Source: an uncultured Opitutia bacterium
Lineage (GTDB): Bacteria > Verrucomicrobiota > Verrucomicrobiia > Opitutales > Opitutaceae
Assembly (NCBI GenBank): GCA_903862955.1
Contig: CAIPAH010000030.1
Coordinates: forward strand, 124,001 to 188,000
Direction of reading: 5' to 3'
DNA length: 64,000 nt
The position numbers were made by a program, and so were the translations under genes. Below the pieces are notes generated by a model. The model was given only the letters and a program-made list of their open reading frames with translations. It had not been told where the DNA came from and did no database searches. The stretch's first letter is position 1. Each line of letters begins with the position of its first letter. Positions 52,500 to 60,301 of the stretch are shown piece by piece.

Positions 52500-54937
52500 G
52501 AGAGGGGAAAAGCCTCCTCGAACCGGCCGCCCGCCGGCGTGCGGGTGGCGCCGCCGGGGGCAACGATGGTGAGCGCAATGCCGGCGGGGGCATTGACGGC
52601 CAGGTGAAACTTTCCGTCGGCGACGCGCCAGGCGACTTCGATCAGACCGCGCGGCGTGCAGACGCTGCCCGCGGCATGCGTGAGCCCGCAGCGGTTCGGC
52701 GCGATGCGGGTCGACACGAAGCCGGGCTCCGTCGCCGTCACGCCGAGGATCCGCTGCTGGAACTCCAGCACGGGGTGCGCGCTCCATGCGTGGCAGAGCG
52801 AGCGCCAGTAGCTGTTCTCCTCGACGAACGTGGACAGGCCGTAGCCGACCGACTCATGCCACGGGCCGAGGTGCTTCGGCATGTCGTCCGCGCGGCCGGA
52901 TTTCGCCAGCGCGGCAAAGCCCGTGTGCAGCCAGAAGAACGAGCCGGGCGCGAGCTTCGGGTCGTTGGGAAAGCGCTTCAGGATGATCGCGCGCTCCCGT
53001 TCGCCCGCGAGCCCGGCGACGATCGCCCAGGCATTGCCGTATTGGCTGACCTCGGGGCCGCCCGGGCGATCAAAGTAAAGCCCCTCCGCCTCGGACCAGA
53101 AAAGCGCATGCGCTTTGCGGCGCAGGTCAGTGGCCTCGTGCGTGAGGGCGTCCGCCTCCGCCGCGTGCCCGAACGAGCGCACGAGCAGCGCGGCCTCGTC
53201 GAGGGCATTGATGTATTGCGCCGAATGGATGCAGGTCGCGCCGGTGTCGGCGCCGGGCACCACGCCCCGCGGCCACCACGGGCACCAGTCGGTGATGTTC
53301 CAAAATGGCAGCTTCGCTGGCAGCCCCGCGGCGTCGGTGTGCCGGCGATACCAGTCGAGCACGGCCCGGACGCCCGGCAGCAGGTCCTGCACGGTCGCGC
53401 GGTCGCCGGTGCAGTAGAAGTAGTCCTTAATGTTCGTGATCCAGTGGATGCTCCACGCCGGGATGATCTGCACGAGCCGCGACGGGAAACGTGCCTGCGT
53501 GAGCCCGTCGGACAGCCGCGACCAGTCGAAGTGATACAGCGCCTGGCGGCTCAGCCGGTAGTCGCCGGTCGTGAGCATGCCGAGCTTCGACGTGATCATC
53601 GTGTCACCGGCATACTGCATCTGCTCGTAGTGCGGGCAGTCCTCGAACGTCTCGTGCGAGCACATCCGCATCGTGTGCAAGCCGACGGACCAAATCTTGT
53701 CCAGCGCGGGGTCGGAGGACTTGAACGTCGCTGCGATGCGATACGGATAGGCCGTGAAGCGGTGCGCCACCGCTCGAAGCGTGAGCGGCGCAGCGCCGAC
53801 CTTGATCGACAGGCCGACGTACCGGAACGCGCGCCAGTGCAGCGGCTCGAAGGTCTCGTCGCGGCCCGACGGCTCCCAGATATCGCACCAACCGGTCACT
53901 TCACCGCGGCGGTCGAAGGTCCAGCCGCGACTCTCGTCGGCAAAATGCGACGCGAGGTTCGCGAGCGACTGCTGCTTGCCCAGGAGTTTCGCGCCCGGCG
54001 TGTCCCAGCGCAGGCGCAGCGCCTCGGCGTAGGTCAGCCGGACGACGCTGCCCGCCCCGCCGGAAACCTCGAGATGCGGAAACGCCGTCGTCAGCGCCGC
54101 AGCGTCGAGCACGAGCAAAACCGTCGAGTTCGCCGGCAACGTCAGCGCCGCCCCGCGTTCCAGCAGCGCTGACCAAGGCGCCGGCACTGCCGTGCCGCCG
54201 GCGAGGAACGCATCCGCAAATTTCTCCGGCGCACCTTCTTCCAGCATCGGCACCATGCGCGGCACGAGGCCATACGGACTCGCGGGATCGCGGCGGTTGA
54301 CCAGCAGCTCGGCCTTGAACAGCAAATGCGCTGCGGGCCAAGCCGCGTCGTCGAACTCCGGTGTGTTCCAGCCGACGGGGATGAACTTCGACACGCGATG
54401 CTCGAAGTAGCCGAGGTAACCCTCGAAGGTTGTGTTCTCGTTCTGGAAGCGATGGCCCTTGTCGACCGAGACCTTCCATGCCGCATCCGTGCGCAGGTCG
54501 GCGATCGTCTCGCCCGCCTTTGTCTGCAGCGCGCCCTCGAGCACGAAGCCGCCCGTGTAAGTCATCACCGAGCACGGCGGACCAAGCAGCGCGGGGCGGT
54601 GCGCCACGCGGGACATGTCCAGCACCAGTGCCGCCAGGACGTTGCGGCCGCGCCGCAGATGCGGCGCGAGGTCGAACGTCTCGTAGAAATGATGGTTCAC
54701 GTCGCCCTTCGCCGGGCCGCGGCCGAGGCAAACGCCGTTGCAGAAAAACAGATAGCGGCTGTCCGCCGAGACGTGGACCGTGAGCTGCACCGCAACCGGG
54801 TCGGCGACGTCAAACGTCCGTCGGAAATACCGCACCTGGTAATGCGAGGGCGACGCCGCGTCGGGCGCCGGGGCGGAGTGCGAGCCCTCGGCGGACCAGA
54901 TCCAGTTGGCGGAATTGACGAAGGGGGCGGCGGACAC
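52496..54937 (-). CDS. Alpha-L-rhamnosidase-like (GH78-type) protein
   Basis: A GTG start at 54937 is proposed because no in-frame ATG lies near it and the fold begins at once (SAAPFVNSANWIWSAEGS); this gives 813 residues. N-terminal beta domains include YFRRTFDVADPVAVQLTVHV and YLFFCNGVCLGRGP. The (alpha/alpha)6 catalytic barrel contains FEDCPHYEQMQYAGDTM, the acidic DCP..EQ.QY.GD signature of rhamnosidase six-hairpin domains, and ENSYWRSLCHAWSAHP. A C-terminal beta-sandwich ends the protein. It should release terminal alpha-L-rhamnose. No signal peptide is evident from this start. It lies 23 bp after propeller B and overlaps the DUF6807 gene. Confidence 0.85.
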   Translation of the reverse strand: MSAAPFVNSANWIWSAEGSHSAPAPDAASPSHYQVRYFRRTFDVADPVAVQLTVHVSADSRYLFFCNGVCLGRGPAKGDVNHHFYETFDLAPHLRRGRNVLAALVLDMSRVAHRPALLGPPCSVMTYTGGFVLEGALQTKAGETIADLRTDAAWKVSVDKGHRFQNENTTFEGYLGYFEHRVSKFIPVGWNTPEFDDAAWPAAHLLFKAELLVNRRDPASPYGLVPRMVPMLEEGAPEKFADAFLAGGTAVPAPWSALLERGAALTLPANSTVLLVLDAAALTTAFPHLEVSGGAGSVVRLTYAEALRLRWDTPGAKLLGKQQSLANLASHFADESRGWTFDRRGEVTGWCDIWEPSGRDETFEPLHWRAFRYVGLSIKVGAAPLTLRAVAHRFTAYPYRIAATFKSSDPALDKIWSVGLHTMRMCSHETFEDCPHYEQMQYAGDTMITSKLGMLTTGDYRLSRQALYHFDWSRLSDGLTQARFPSRLVQIIPAWSIHWITNIKDYFYCTGDRATVQDLLPGVRAVLDWYRRHTDAAGLPAKLPFWNITDWCPWWPRGVVPGADTGATCIHSAQYINALDEAALLVRSFGHAAEADALTHEATDLRRKAHALFWSEAEGLYFDRPGGPEVSQYGNAWAIVAGLAGERERAIILKRFPNDPKLAPGSFFWLHTGFAALAKSGRADDMPKHLGPWHESVGYGLSTFVEENSYWRSLCHAWSAHPVLEFQQRILGVTATEPGFVSTRIAPNRCGLTHAAGSVCTPRGLIEVAWRVADGKFHLAVNAPAGIALTIVAPGGATRTPAGGRFEEAFPLS

Positions 54938-54960
54938 GAGGGGAGGAAAAATTTGGGCGC

Positions 54961-55995
54961 TCAGCGCCGGGGCTTCGGGACGAAAATGTAATCGGTGCCA
55001 TTGGCGCCGTAGAGCCCGCCATTCTGCCAGGTGCGGCCGAGGTCGTCGGAGAAGTAACTCCCCTCCTCGAACGTCGACGCCCACAGGCGGGACGGCGCGT
55101 CGGGATCGAAGGCCAGTACCAGGACGTTCTTCACCGGCAGGCCCGCGCTGCGGTCCGCCCATGTCGCGCCACCATCCGTCGAAACTCGCACGCCCACATT
55201 CCAGCCGGCGACCGCCATCGTGGACACGTCGTGCGGGTGCAGCGCAGCGCCGTAAAGATTCGCCGTCGCGGAAACCGGATCGGCCGCCGACCAGCTCACA
55301 CCGTTGTCCCGCGAGATCCACGCGCCGCGACCTTGCGTGCCGGCCAGCAAGAGCCGCGGGTCGACGCTGCTGCGCACGAGGCGCAGAATCGTCGTGGCGG
55401 GCGATTCGATGCGCGTCCAAGTCTGCGCCGCGTCCGTCGAAACGTAGAGCCCGTCCTCGGTGCCGAGCAGCACGCGGCCGCGTTGATGCGGATCGGTCAC
55501 GAGCGTCTGGCAATAAGGTTTCGCGAGGCCGGACAAGGCCGCCTTCCAGGTTTCGCCGCCGTCGGTCGAGCGGATCGGGCCCCACGCCGTGGCACCGTAG
55601 ACAAGCTGCGGATCGACGCCGTCGTAAACGATGCTCAGCACGTCGCCGACTTCCCAGCCGGTGACCATCCGCCAGGTCTTGCCGCCGTCCCGACTCCGCA
55701 CCACGCCGTCCGAGCTGGGCACGAGCATGAAGGAATTGTCTCCCGGCCGCACCGTCAGGCCGCTGATCGCGACGCGGGGGCCGAACGGTTTCCATTTTCC
55801 GTCATCGGTGCGGAAGAACAGCCCGAAATCCTCGGGCGTCGGGGAATTTTTCTGCGCCTTGGTGAGCGAGGCCGACGCATACATCCGATACGCCGCGGGC
55901 GCTGCCGGAGCCGTTGCCACCGGCGCGGGCGCGGTGGTCGCCCACGCCAACGCCGGGAGAGTCAGGGCCAGGAGAAAGGCGCGCGTCGGCTTCAT
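54961..55995 (-). CDS. Exported Asp-box (BNR-type) beta-propeller protein B
   Basis: The 344-residue protein has a signal peptide (MKPTRAFLLALTLPALAWAT) and an Ala/Pro-rich linker. Six Asp-box-like motifs follow: SRDGGKTW (101-108), STDGGETW (143-150), STDAAQTW (186-193), SRDNGVSW (228-235), STDGGATW (272-279) and a final SDDLGRTW. The closing sequence NGTDYIFVPKPRR parallels that of propeller A (AVNRFIFLPHAGN). Its ATG overlaps the TGA of the toroid B gene by 4 bp, so the two are translationally coupled and may work as a pair. Confidence 0.82.
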   Translation of the reverse strand: MKPTRAFLLALTLPALAWATTAPAPVATAPAAPAAYRMYASASLTKAQKNSPTPEDFGLFFRTDDGKWKPFGPRVAISGLTVRPGDNSFMLVPSSDGVVRSRDGGKTWRMVTGWEVGDVLSIVYDGVDPQLVYGATAWGPIRSTDGGETWKAALSGLAKPYCQTLVTDPHQRGRVLLGTEDGLYVSTDAAQTWTRIESPATTILRLVRSSVDPRLLLAGTQGRGAWISRDNGVSWSAADPVSATANLYGAALHPHDVSTMAVAGWNVGVRVSTDGGATWADRSAGLPVKNVLVLAFDPDAPSRLWASTFEEGSYFSDDLGRTWQNGGLYGANGTDYIFVPKPRR

Positions 55996-57923
55996 GGCGC
56001 GGCCTCCTCGATCAGCCGGTTTTTGAAGTCCAGCAGGTAGCGTTGCTGGCCGTGATGGATTTCCAGCCGATCGCTGCCGCGGACTTCGCGCGCGAAGGGG
56101 CTGTCGAAGAACGGCCAGTTCGCGTAGTCGACCGGCTGCCCGTCCACCGCCGGCGTGTCGCCGTAGCGCGCATGCAGCACGTGGCCGTCGAGCGCGGTGA
56201 ACGTAACCTCGGGCTCAGGGGTGGTGGTGAACTTCAGTGGGAGCGCCTTCACCGCCGCCTGGAAATCCGCGAACGACTTGAAGTCGCGCACCGGCCCCAC
56301 CTGCACCACGTAACCGTTGCGCAGCGCCGTGCTCACATAGCAGCGGTGGCCGGTGCCCCACTCGTTGAAGGCGCCGCTGAGAAACACGCCACCCGCGCCG
56401 TTGCGCAGCAGGCCGGTCCAGTCGCTGGGCCGCCACTGGCCGGGCGCGAGCGGTCGATACGCGATGTAAACCGGCCCGCCCTGCGTGAAGATCCAGCCCG
56501 AGGGGTCTTCGGTCGTGTTCACCAGATCGCGCGTGAAGAGCGTCGAGATGAGCGGAAAGCGGTTGTCCGCCGGCATGTCGTAGAGCGCGATGAGCGCGGT
56601 GCCCTGCTGGAACACCTGCTCGTGCGGCGAGCCGCCCGGCAGTTTGTCCTCGGAATCGTAGTCGGCCTTCGACCGGATGATCAGGCCGGTGACGGTGTCC
56701 CAATCGCCGCCAAAATACATCGTGCCCTCGTGCGGCGAGGAATACGGCTGCAGGCCGAAGAACGTGTTGGCGGCGTCGGTGCGCTTCTTGTCCGTCCGCC
56801 AGATCAGGCTCCAGGTCTCCTGCTGGATGGGCTGCAACACGCCGCCCTGCGACGAACCGAGCACGAAGTCGCGGTCCACGTAGCTGTATTTATACACCGG
56901 CGCGGTCCGGCGGTCGCCGATCAGGTAAGATTCGGGGCCGGCGTTGCGCTCGCGCCAGCGGGTGCGCTTGAGTTCGCGCTCGACGTAGGGTTGCGCGCGG
57001 TCGCGGGCGACGCGCTCGAGGATCGGCGGCGGCCGGTAACCGGCCATCGCGAGGATCGAGGCGGCGGGATCGGCGACGCGATCGCCAAACCCGAAGAGCA
57101 GCCAGGCGATGCCCTCGATCGGCGCGCGGCCCTGGGTGATGATCTGCCGCGGATAGACCCGGCTGTGCGCGCCGCCATACCAGCCGTCCACGTTTTCCAC
57201 GGCGTAGTCGTAGATGATGTAGTCGAGCATCATCTTCGCCTTGAGCCGGAACGCATCGTCGTGCGCCCACCCGGCCAGCAAGCCGAGGGGAATGAGGTAT
57301 TCCTGGATGTAGCTTGGGGAATCAAATTCGCCCTGCCCGTGGGTCGTGGTGATGCCCATCCAATGCTCGAGGTAGGACTTCGCCTCGGCCATGTTTTCCG
57401 CGGACGACTTGCCGTTATACCACTGGTCGGGCCCGGCCTCCGGCCACGTCTGCGCCGCCAGATAGAGACTGGAATAATAGAGCACCCAGTGATTCTCGGT
57501 GTCGCCCCGCGCCGGCCAGTAGGTGCGCCACAGTTCCTGGATGCGGGCCCAGCTGGCGGCATCGAGGTGGTCATGCCCCGCCGTCATCACCGAGACCATC
57601 GGATACATCCAAAACATCGCCGCCACCGGCACCGGCTCGTTCAATTTGGCCAGTCGGGCCAGCGCATCCACCCGTCGCTGACTGAGCTGCAAGGCCACCG
57701 CGACATCGACCAGCGAGCCGCCCTTGGTGGGATCCGGTTTGATCGTGTCGACCGACGCCGCCAGGACTGCCGCCCGGCGTTCCTCATAGCGGCGGGCGAT
57801 CTCCGCGTCGGACATGGCGAGGGGACCAGGGTCCGGGAGGCCGGCCTTGGCCGTCGACCAACCAGCCACCACCATCGTAAAAACGAGGCCGGTCCGACGC
57901 CAGTTCACCGCATGCAAAATCAT
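55992..57923 (-). CDS. Exported toroid-like protein B, unrecognised family
   Basis: The 643-residue protein has a hydrophobic leader (TGLVFTMVVAGWSTAKA, residues 11-27) and is a full-length paralogue of protein A. Shared motifs include RGDTENHW (139-146), GKSSAENMAEAKSYLEHWM, HGQGEF, GGAHSR, VLGSSQGGVLQPIQQETW and TEDPSGWIFTQGGPVYIAYR. The helical first half and beta-rich second half suggest a lyase- or hydrolase-like enzyme, but no catalytic residues can be assigned with confidence; conserved His, Asn and Glu in the motifs are candidates. It is the first gene of the eleven-gene run and is divergent from the isomerase gene. Confidence 0.7.
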   Translation of the reverse strand: MILHAVNWRRTGLVFTMVVAGWSTAKAGLPDPGPLAMSDAEIARRYEERRAAVLAASVDTIKPDPTKGGSLVDVAVALQLSQRRVDALARLAKLNEPVPVAAMFWMYPMVSVMTAGHDHLDAASWARIQELWRTYWPARGDTENHWVLYYSSLYLAAQTWPEAGPDQWYNGKSSAENMAEAKSYLEHWMGITTTHGQGEFDSPSYIQEYLIPLGLLAGWAHDDAFRLKAKMMLDYIIYDYAVENVDGWYGGAHSRVYPRQIITQGRAPIEGIAWLLFGFGDRVADPAASILAMAGYRPPPILERVARDRAQPYVERELKRTRWRERNAGPESYLIGDRRTAPVYKYSYVDRDFVLGSSQGGVLQPIQQETWSLIWRTDKKRTDAANTFFGLQPYSSPHEGTMYFGGDWDTVTGLIIRSKADYDSEDKLPGGSPHEQVFQQGTALIALYDMPADNRFPLISTLFTRDLVNTTEDPSGWIFTQGGPVYIAYRPLAPGQWRPSDWTGLLRNGAGGVFLSGAFNEWGTGHRCYVSTALRNGYVVQVGPVRDFKSFADFQAAVKALPLKFTTTPEPEVTFTALDGHVLHARYGDTPAVDGQPVDYANWPFFDSPFAREVRGSDRLEIHHGQQRYLLDFKNRLIEEAAP

Positions 57924-57955
57924 AATGGGGTTGTGTCGCGAGAAAGAGAATGCTC

Positions 57956-57985
57956 ACCATACGAGCGCTCCGTTCAGCAATTCAA
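57956..57985 (-). promoter_or_regulatory. Candidate promoter for the eleven-gene run
   Basis: On the minus strand TTGAAT (57985-57980) and TATGGT (57961-57956) are separated by 18 bp, each matching four of six sigma-70 consensus bases. The position is about 33 bp before the start codon of protein B. Evidence is sequence likeness only. Confidence 0.3.
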
Positions 57986-57998
57986 TCAGCTTTTTCCC

Positions 57999-58008
57999 TG
58001 AAATTTCA
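57999..58008. promoter_or_regulatory. TGAAATTTCA palindrome (candidate operator) in the divergent gap
   Basis: A perfect 10-bp palindrome lies 4 bp before the isomerase-like ATG and upstream of the candidate promoter of the operon on the other strand. The same half-site, TGAAA/TTTCA, recurs in front of the adjacent LacI gene. Confidence 0.4.
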
Positions 58009-58012
58009 AATC

Positions 58013-58891
58013 ATGAGCCGCGTCAAAAAATCCCCCACCCCCCGCCTCGTCCAATGCGCCACCACCTGGTCGATGATCGGTTATCCCTCCGCCAAGCGTG
58101 AATGGTCGCTCGAGCGCAAGATGAAGGAAATCAAGGCGGCCGGCTTCGACGGCATCGCCGCCTATGCCAACGCCGAGGTCGGCGCCCTGGCCAGGAAGCT
58201 CGGCCTGAAGCTCATGGGCGGATTTGACGGCCGCGAGGCCAAGAAGGCCCGCCAGCAAATCATCGAGCAGCGCGACAACGGCACGCGGTATATGAATGTG
58301 CAGTTGCTCGACCACGACACCCCGCCCGCGGTCGCCGCCAGGCTGGCGGTGCAGCTGATCAAACTGTCCGACGAACTCGGCGTCGGCGTCCACATCGAGA
58401 CCCACCGCGACACGGCGACGGAAACGCCCGAAAAATACGATGAGATTGCCCGCCTCTTCCAGAGGGCCACGGGGCGTCTCATGCCCACGACGTGGGACCA
58501 TTCACATTTCGCGGTTTCGAAGCACCTGTTGCCGGCCGTTTACTCCGAGCGCCTGCTCGTCTGGCCCAAGCTCATCCAGCATTCCCACCTCTTTCACCTG
58601 CGCCCGTTCAACAGCCAGCATTGCCAGATCCCGGTCACCAACGGCCGCGGCCAGCTGACGCCCGAATTCAAGGACTACCTGGCCTTCGTCGAGGACCTGT
58701 TCACGCTCTGGCTGCAGGGCCCGAAACCGCGCGGCGACCTCTATGTCTGCCCGGAACTCGGCATGAGCCATGGCTATTTCGTGAGCGGCGATCCCCATGC
58801 CTGGCCCGACGCGGTGGTTGCCCGCAAGGAGTATGCCGGCGCTTGGAAACGGGCCCTCGCCCGCGCCCGGAAACCGTCCCGCAAGAAGTAA
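58013..58891 (+). CDS. Xylose isomerase-like TIM-barrel protein (sugar phosphate isomerase/epimerase)
   Basis: The 292-residue product (start MSRVKKSPTPRLVQC) is a TIM barrel of the xylose isomerase-like/AP endonuclease-2 superfamily. Metal-ligand candidates are Glu in GVHIETHRDT, Asp/His in TTWDHSHFA, His in HLFHLRPFNSQH and Glu in VCPELGMSHGYF. Relatives isomerise or epimerise sugars, sugar phosphates or inosose. It has no signal peptide. It is divergent from the arabinosidase/rhamnosidase run and is followed by a LacI-type regulator gene, so it probably belongs to the same sugar regulon. Confidence 0.82.
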   Translation: MSRVKKSPTPRLVQCATTWSMIGYPSAKREWSLERKMKEIKAAGFDGIAAYANAEVGALARKLGLKLMGGFDGREAKKARQQIIEQRDNGTRYMNVQLLDHDTPPAVAARLAVQLIKLSDELGVGVHIETHRDTATETPEKYDEIARLFQRATGRLMPTTWDHSHFAVSKHLLPAVYSERLLVWPKLIQHSHLFHLRPFNSQHCQIPVTNGRGQLTPEFKDYLAFVEDLFTLWLQGPKPRGDLYVCPELGMSHGYFVSGDPHAWPDAVVARKEYAGAWKRALARARKPSRKK

Positions 58892-58985
58892 GGGCTCCGG
58901 CCGGGCCGGCGCGTGAAATGGGGCCACCTCAGGCTCCAGCCGTGAAAACTCTTGACGGGCTGGGGTGATTTTCAGAGTTGTTTTC

Positions 58986-58996
58986 TGAAACTTTCA
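58986..58996. promoter_or_regulatory. TGAAACTTTCA palindrome (candidate operator) upstream of the LacI gene
   Basis: A perfect inverted repeat around one base lies 16 bp before the LacI start. An overlapping wider pair, TTTTCAGA (58969-58976) and TCTGAAA (58984-58990), strengthens the impression of a regulator site. Autoregulation by the adjacent LacI protein is plausible. Confidence 0.45.
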
Positions 58997-59012
58997 CGGC
59001 GCCACCCCAGCC

Positions 59013-60053
59013 ATGCTCATTGCCGACATCGCCCTGCGGGCCAAGGTCTCCCCGGCCACGGTCTCCCGCGTAATCAATCAGCCGCACCTCGTCGCGCCCG
59101 ACCGGCTCGCCCGCGTGCAAGCGGTCATGACGGCCGTCAATTACGTGCCGACGCCGCTCCACCGCCGCCGCGGTCCCAAGTCGCGGCTGGCCACGCCCAA
59201 GAAGATCGCCGTGTGGTTCGTCGGCGCGAAAAAGACGTCCAGCCTCAATTGGTTTCAGGACCAATTGCTGCAGATTCAGCATTCCAACGAGCGCCAGCGC
59301 ATAGAGTTAACTGTTATCGTCACGGACACCCCCGAGGAGCTCCCCCGCGCCTTGGCTGAACGCCAGGTGGACGGGGTGATCATCCAGGGCATGGAGCCGA
59401 CCGCCTCCAGCCTGCAGAAGCTGGTGGGCCTGCCCAACGTCTGGTTCATGACGCGCCGCAATGCCAATTACGCGGGCGATTTCGTCGAGCCCGACAACGA
59501 ACTGAACGGCCGCATGGCGGCTGATTATTTGCATGCCCGTGGGCACAAGACCCTGGCGGTGATTTCCACGGATCCGGCCTACAGCGCCGTGGCGTGGCGC
59601 GTTAAATCGTTCGGCGAACGCGCGAAGGAACTCGGGCTCACGGTGCACAACATCCTCGGCAAGGCCAAACCCGGGGTCAGCTACCTCGAGATCGCCCCCA
59701 TGCATGAGGAGAGCGACAGCTTGGTCCGTCGCATGATGCAGACCTCCCCCCGCCCCACCGGGCTCTACATGCCGGTCGATCATTTTTGCGGCTCGCTGTT
59801 CCGTTCCCTCCGGCAGGTTGGCCTGAAATCCGAGCGCGATTTCGAGGCGGTCCTGGGCAACTACAACCCGGTCATCTACCACAATCTCGACCATTTGCCC
59901 GCCGCCCTGAACATCAACCTCCCCTCCCTGGTGCGCAAAGTGGTGGACCACCTCGTCTGGCGGATCGAAAATCCCACCGCCATTGGCCGCGTCGGCATTA
60001 CGATTGCCCCCACTCTCGTGACCGTGAGCCACGGCAAACATGCGATCCTTTGA
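59013..60053 (+). CDS. LacI-family transcriptional regulator
   Basis: The 346-residue protein opens directly with the LacI helix-turn-helix: IADIALRAKVSPATVSRVIN (residues 3-22) and a hinge region near YVPTPLHRRRG. A periplasmic-binding-protein-like sensor domain follows, with VDGVIIQGMEPT, YLHARGHKTLAVIS and RPTGLYMPVDHF. Such regulators bind a sugar or sugar derivative and release DNA. Its position between the isomerase-like gene and the large TonB receptor gene, and opposite the eleven-gene run, makes it the likely local regulator. Confidence 0.94.
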   Translation: MLIADIALRAKVSPATVSRVINQPHLVAPDRLARVQAVMTAVNYVPTPLHRRRGPKSRLATPKKIAVWFVGAKKTSSLNWFQDQLLQIQHSNERQRIELTVIVTDTPEELPRALAERQVDGVIIQGMEPTASSLQKLVGLPNVWFMTRRNANYAGDFVEPDNELNGRMAADYLHARGHKTLAVISTDPAYSAVAWRVKSFGERAKELGLTVHNILGKAKPGVSYLEIAPMHEESDSLVRRMMQTSPRPTGLYMPVDHFCGSLFRSLRQVGLKSERDFEAVLGNYNPVIYHNLDHLPAALNINLPSLVRKVVDHLVWRIENPTAIGRVGITIAPTLVTVSHGKHAIL

Positions 60054-60301
60054 ACATTCATAACTTTCAGAAAAGTATCGCTTGCTAAAGTCCGCCCGTT
60101 TTCTTGCTCTTTACCACGTTTTGACCGGTATCACCCCCATGACTGGCTACCCCCTGCGGCATTATTTCCAGCGCCCCCGGACGGCTGTGCAATTTTTCTA
60201 ATGCTTGGCATAAGCGTTTGATCGCTTTCTCCCTTTCCCGACTTTTGGACCGGCTCACCCCGGGTCAAAACCGGAAACTACAAACCACCCCCATACAACG
60301 A
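60054..60301 (+). other. 248-bp leader region before the TonB receptor gene
   Basis: No gene is seen here. ACTTTCAGAAAAGT (60063-60076) is a near-palindrome related to the TGAAA/TTTCA sites. AAGCG...CGCTT forms a 5-bp inverted pair around TTTGAT near 60212-60227. TTGACC at 60121 could be a -35 element, but no convincing -10 follows. A long 5' leader would be consistent with a strongly expressed receptor; no known riboswitch was recognised. Confidence 0.35.

Noticed and set aside
54938-55795. Extension of the rhamnosidase-like protein into the propeller B gene.
   Set aside because: The upstream residues are an alternate-frame reading of the propeller gene; the rhamnosidase fold starts right after the GTG at 54937.
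49260-55995. Sialidase function for the Asp-box propellers.
   Set aside because: Asp-boxes alone do not define sialidases, and the Arg triad and nucleophilic Tyr/Glu pair could not be placed.
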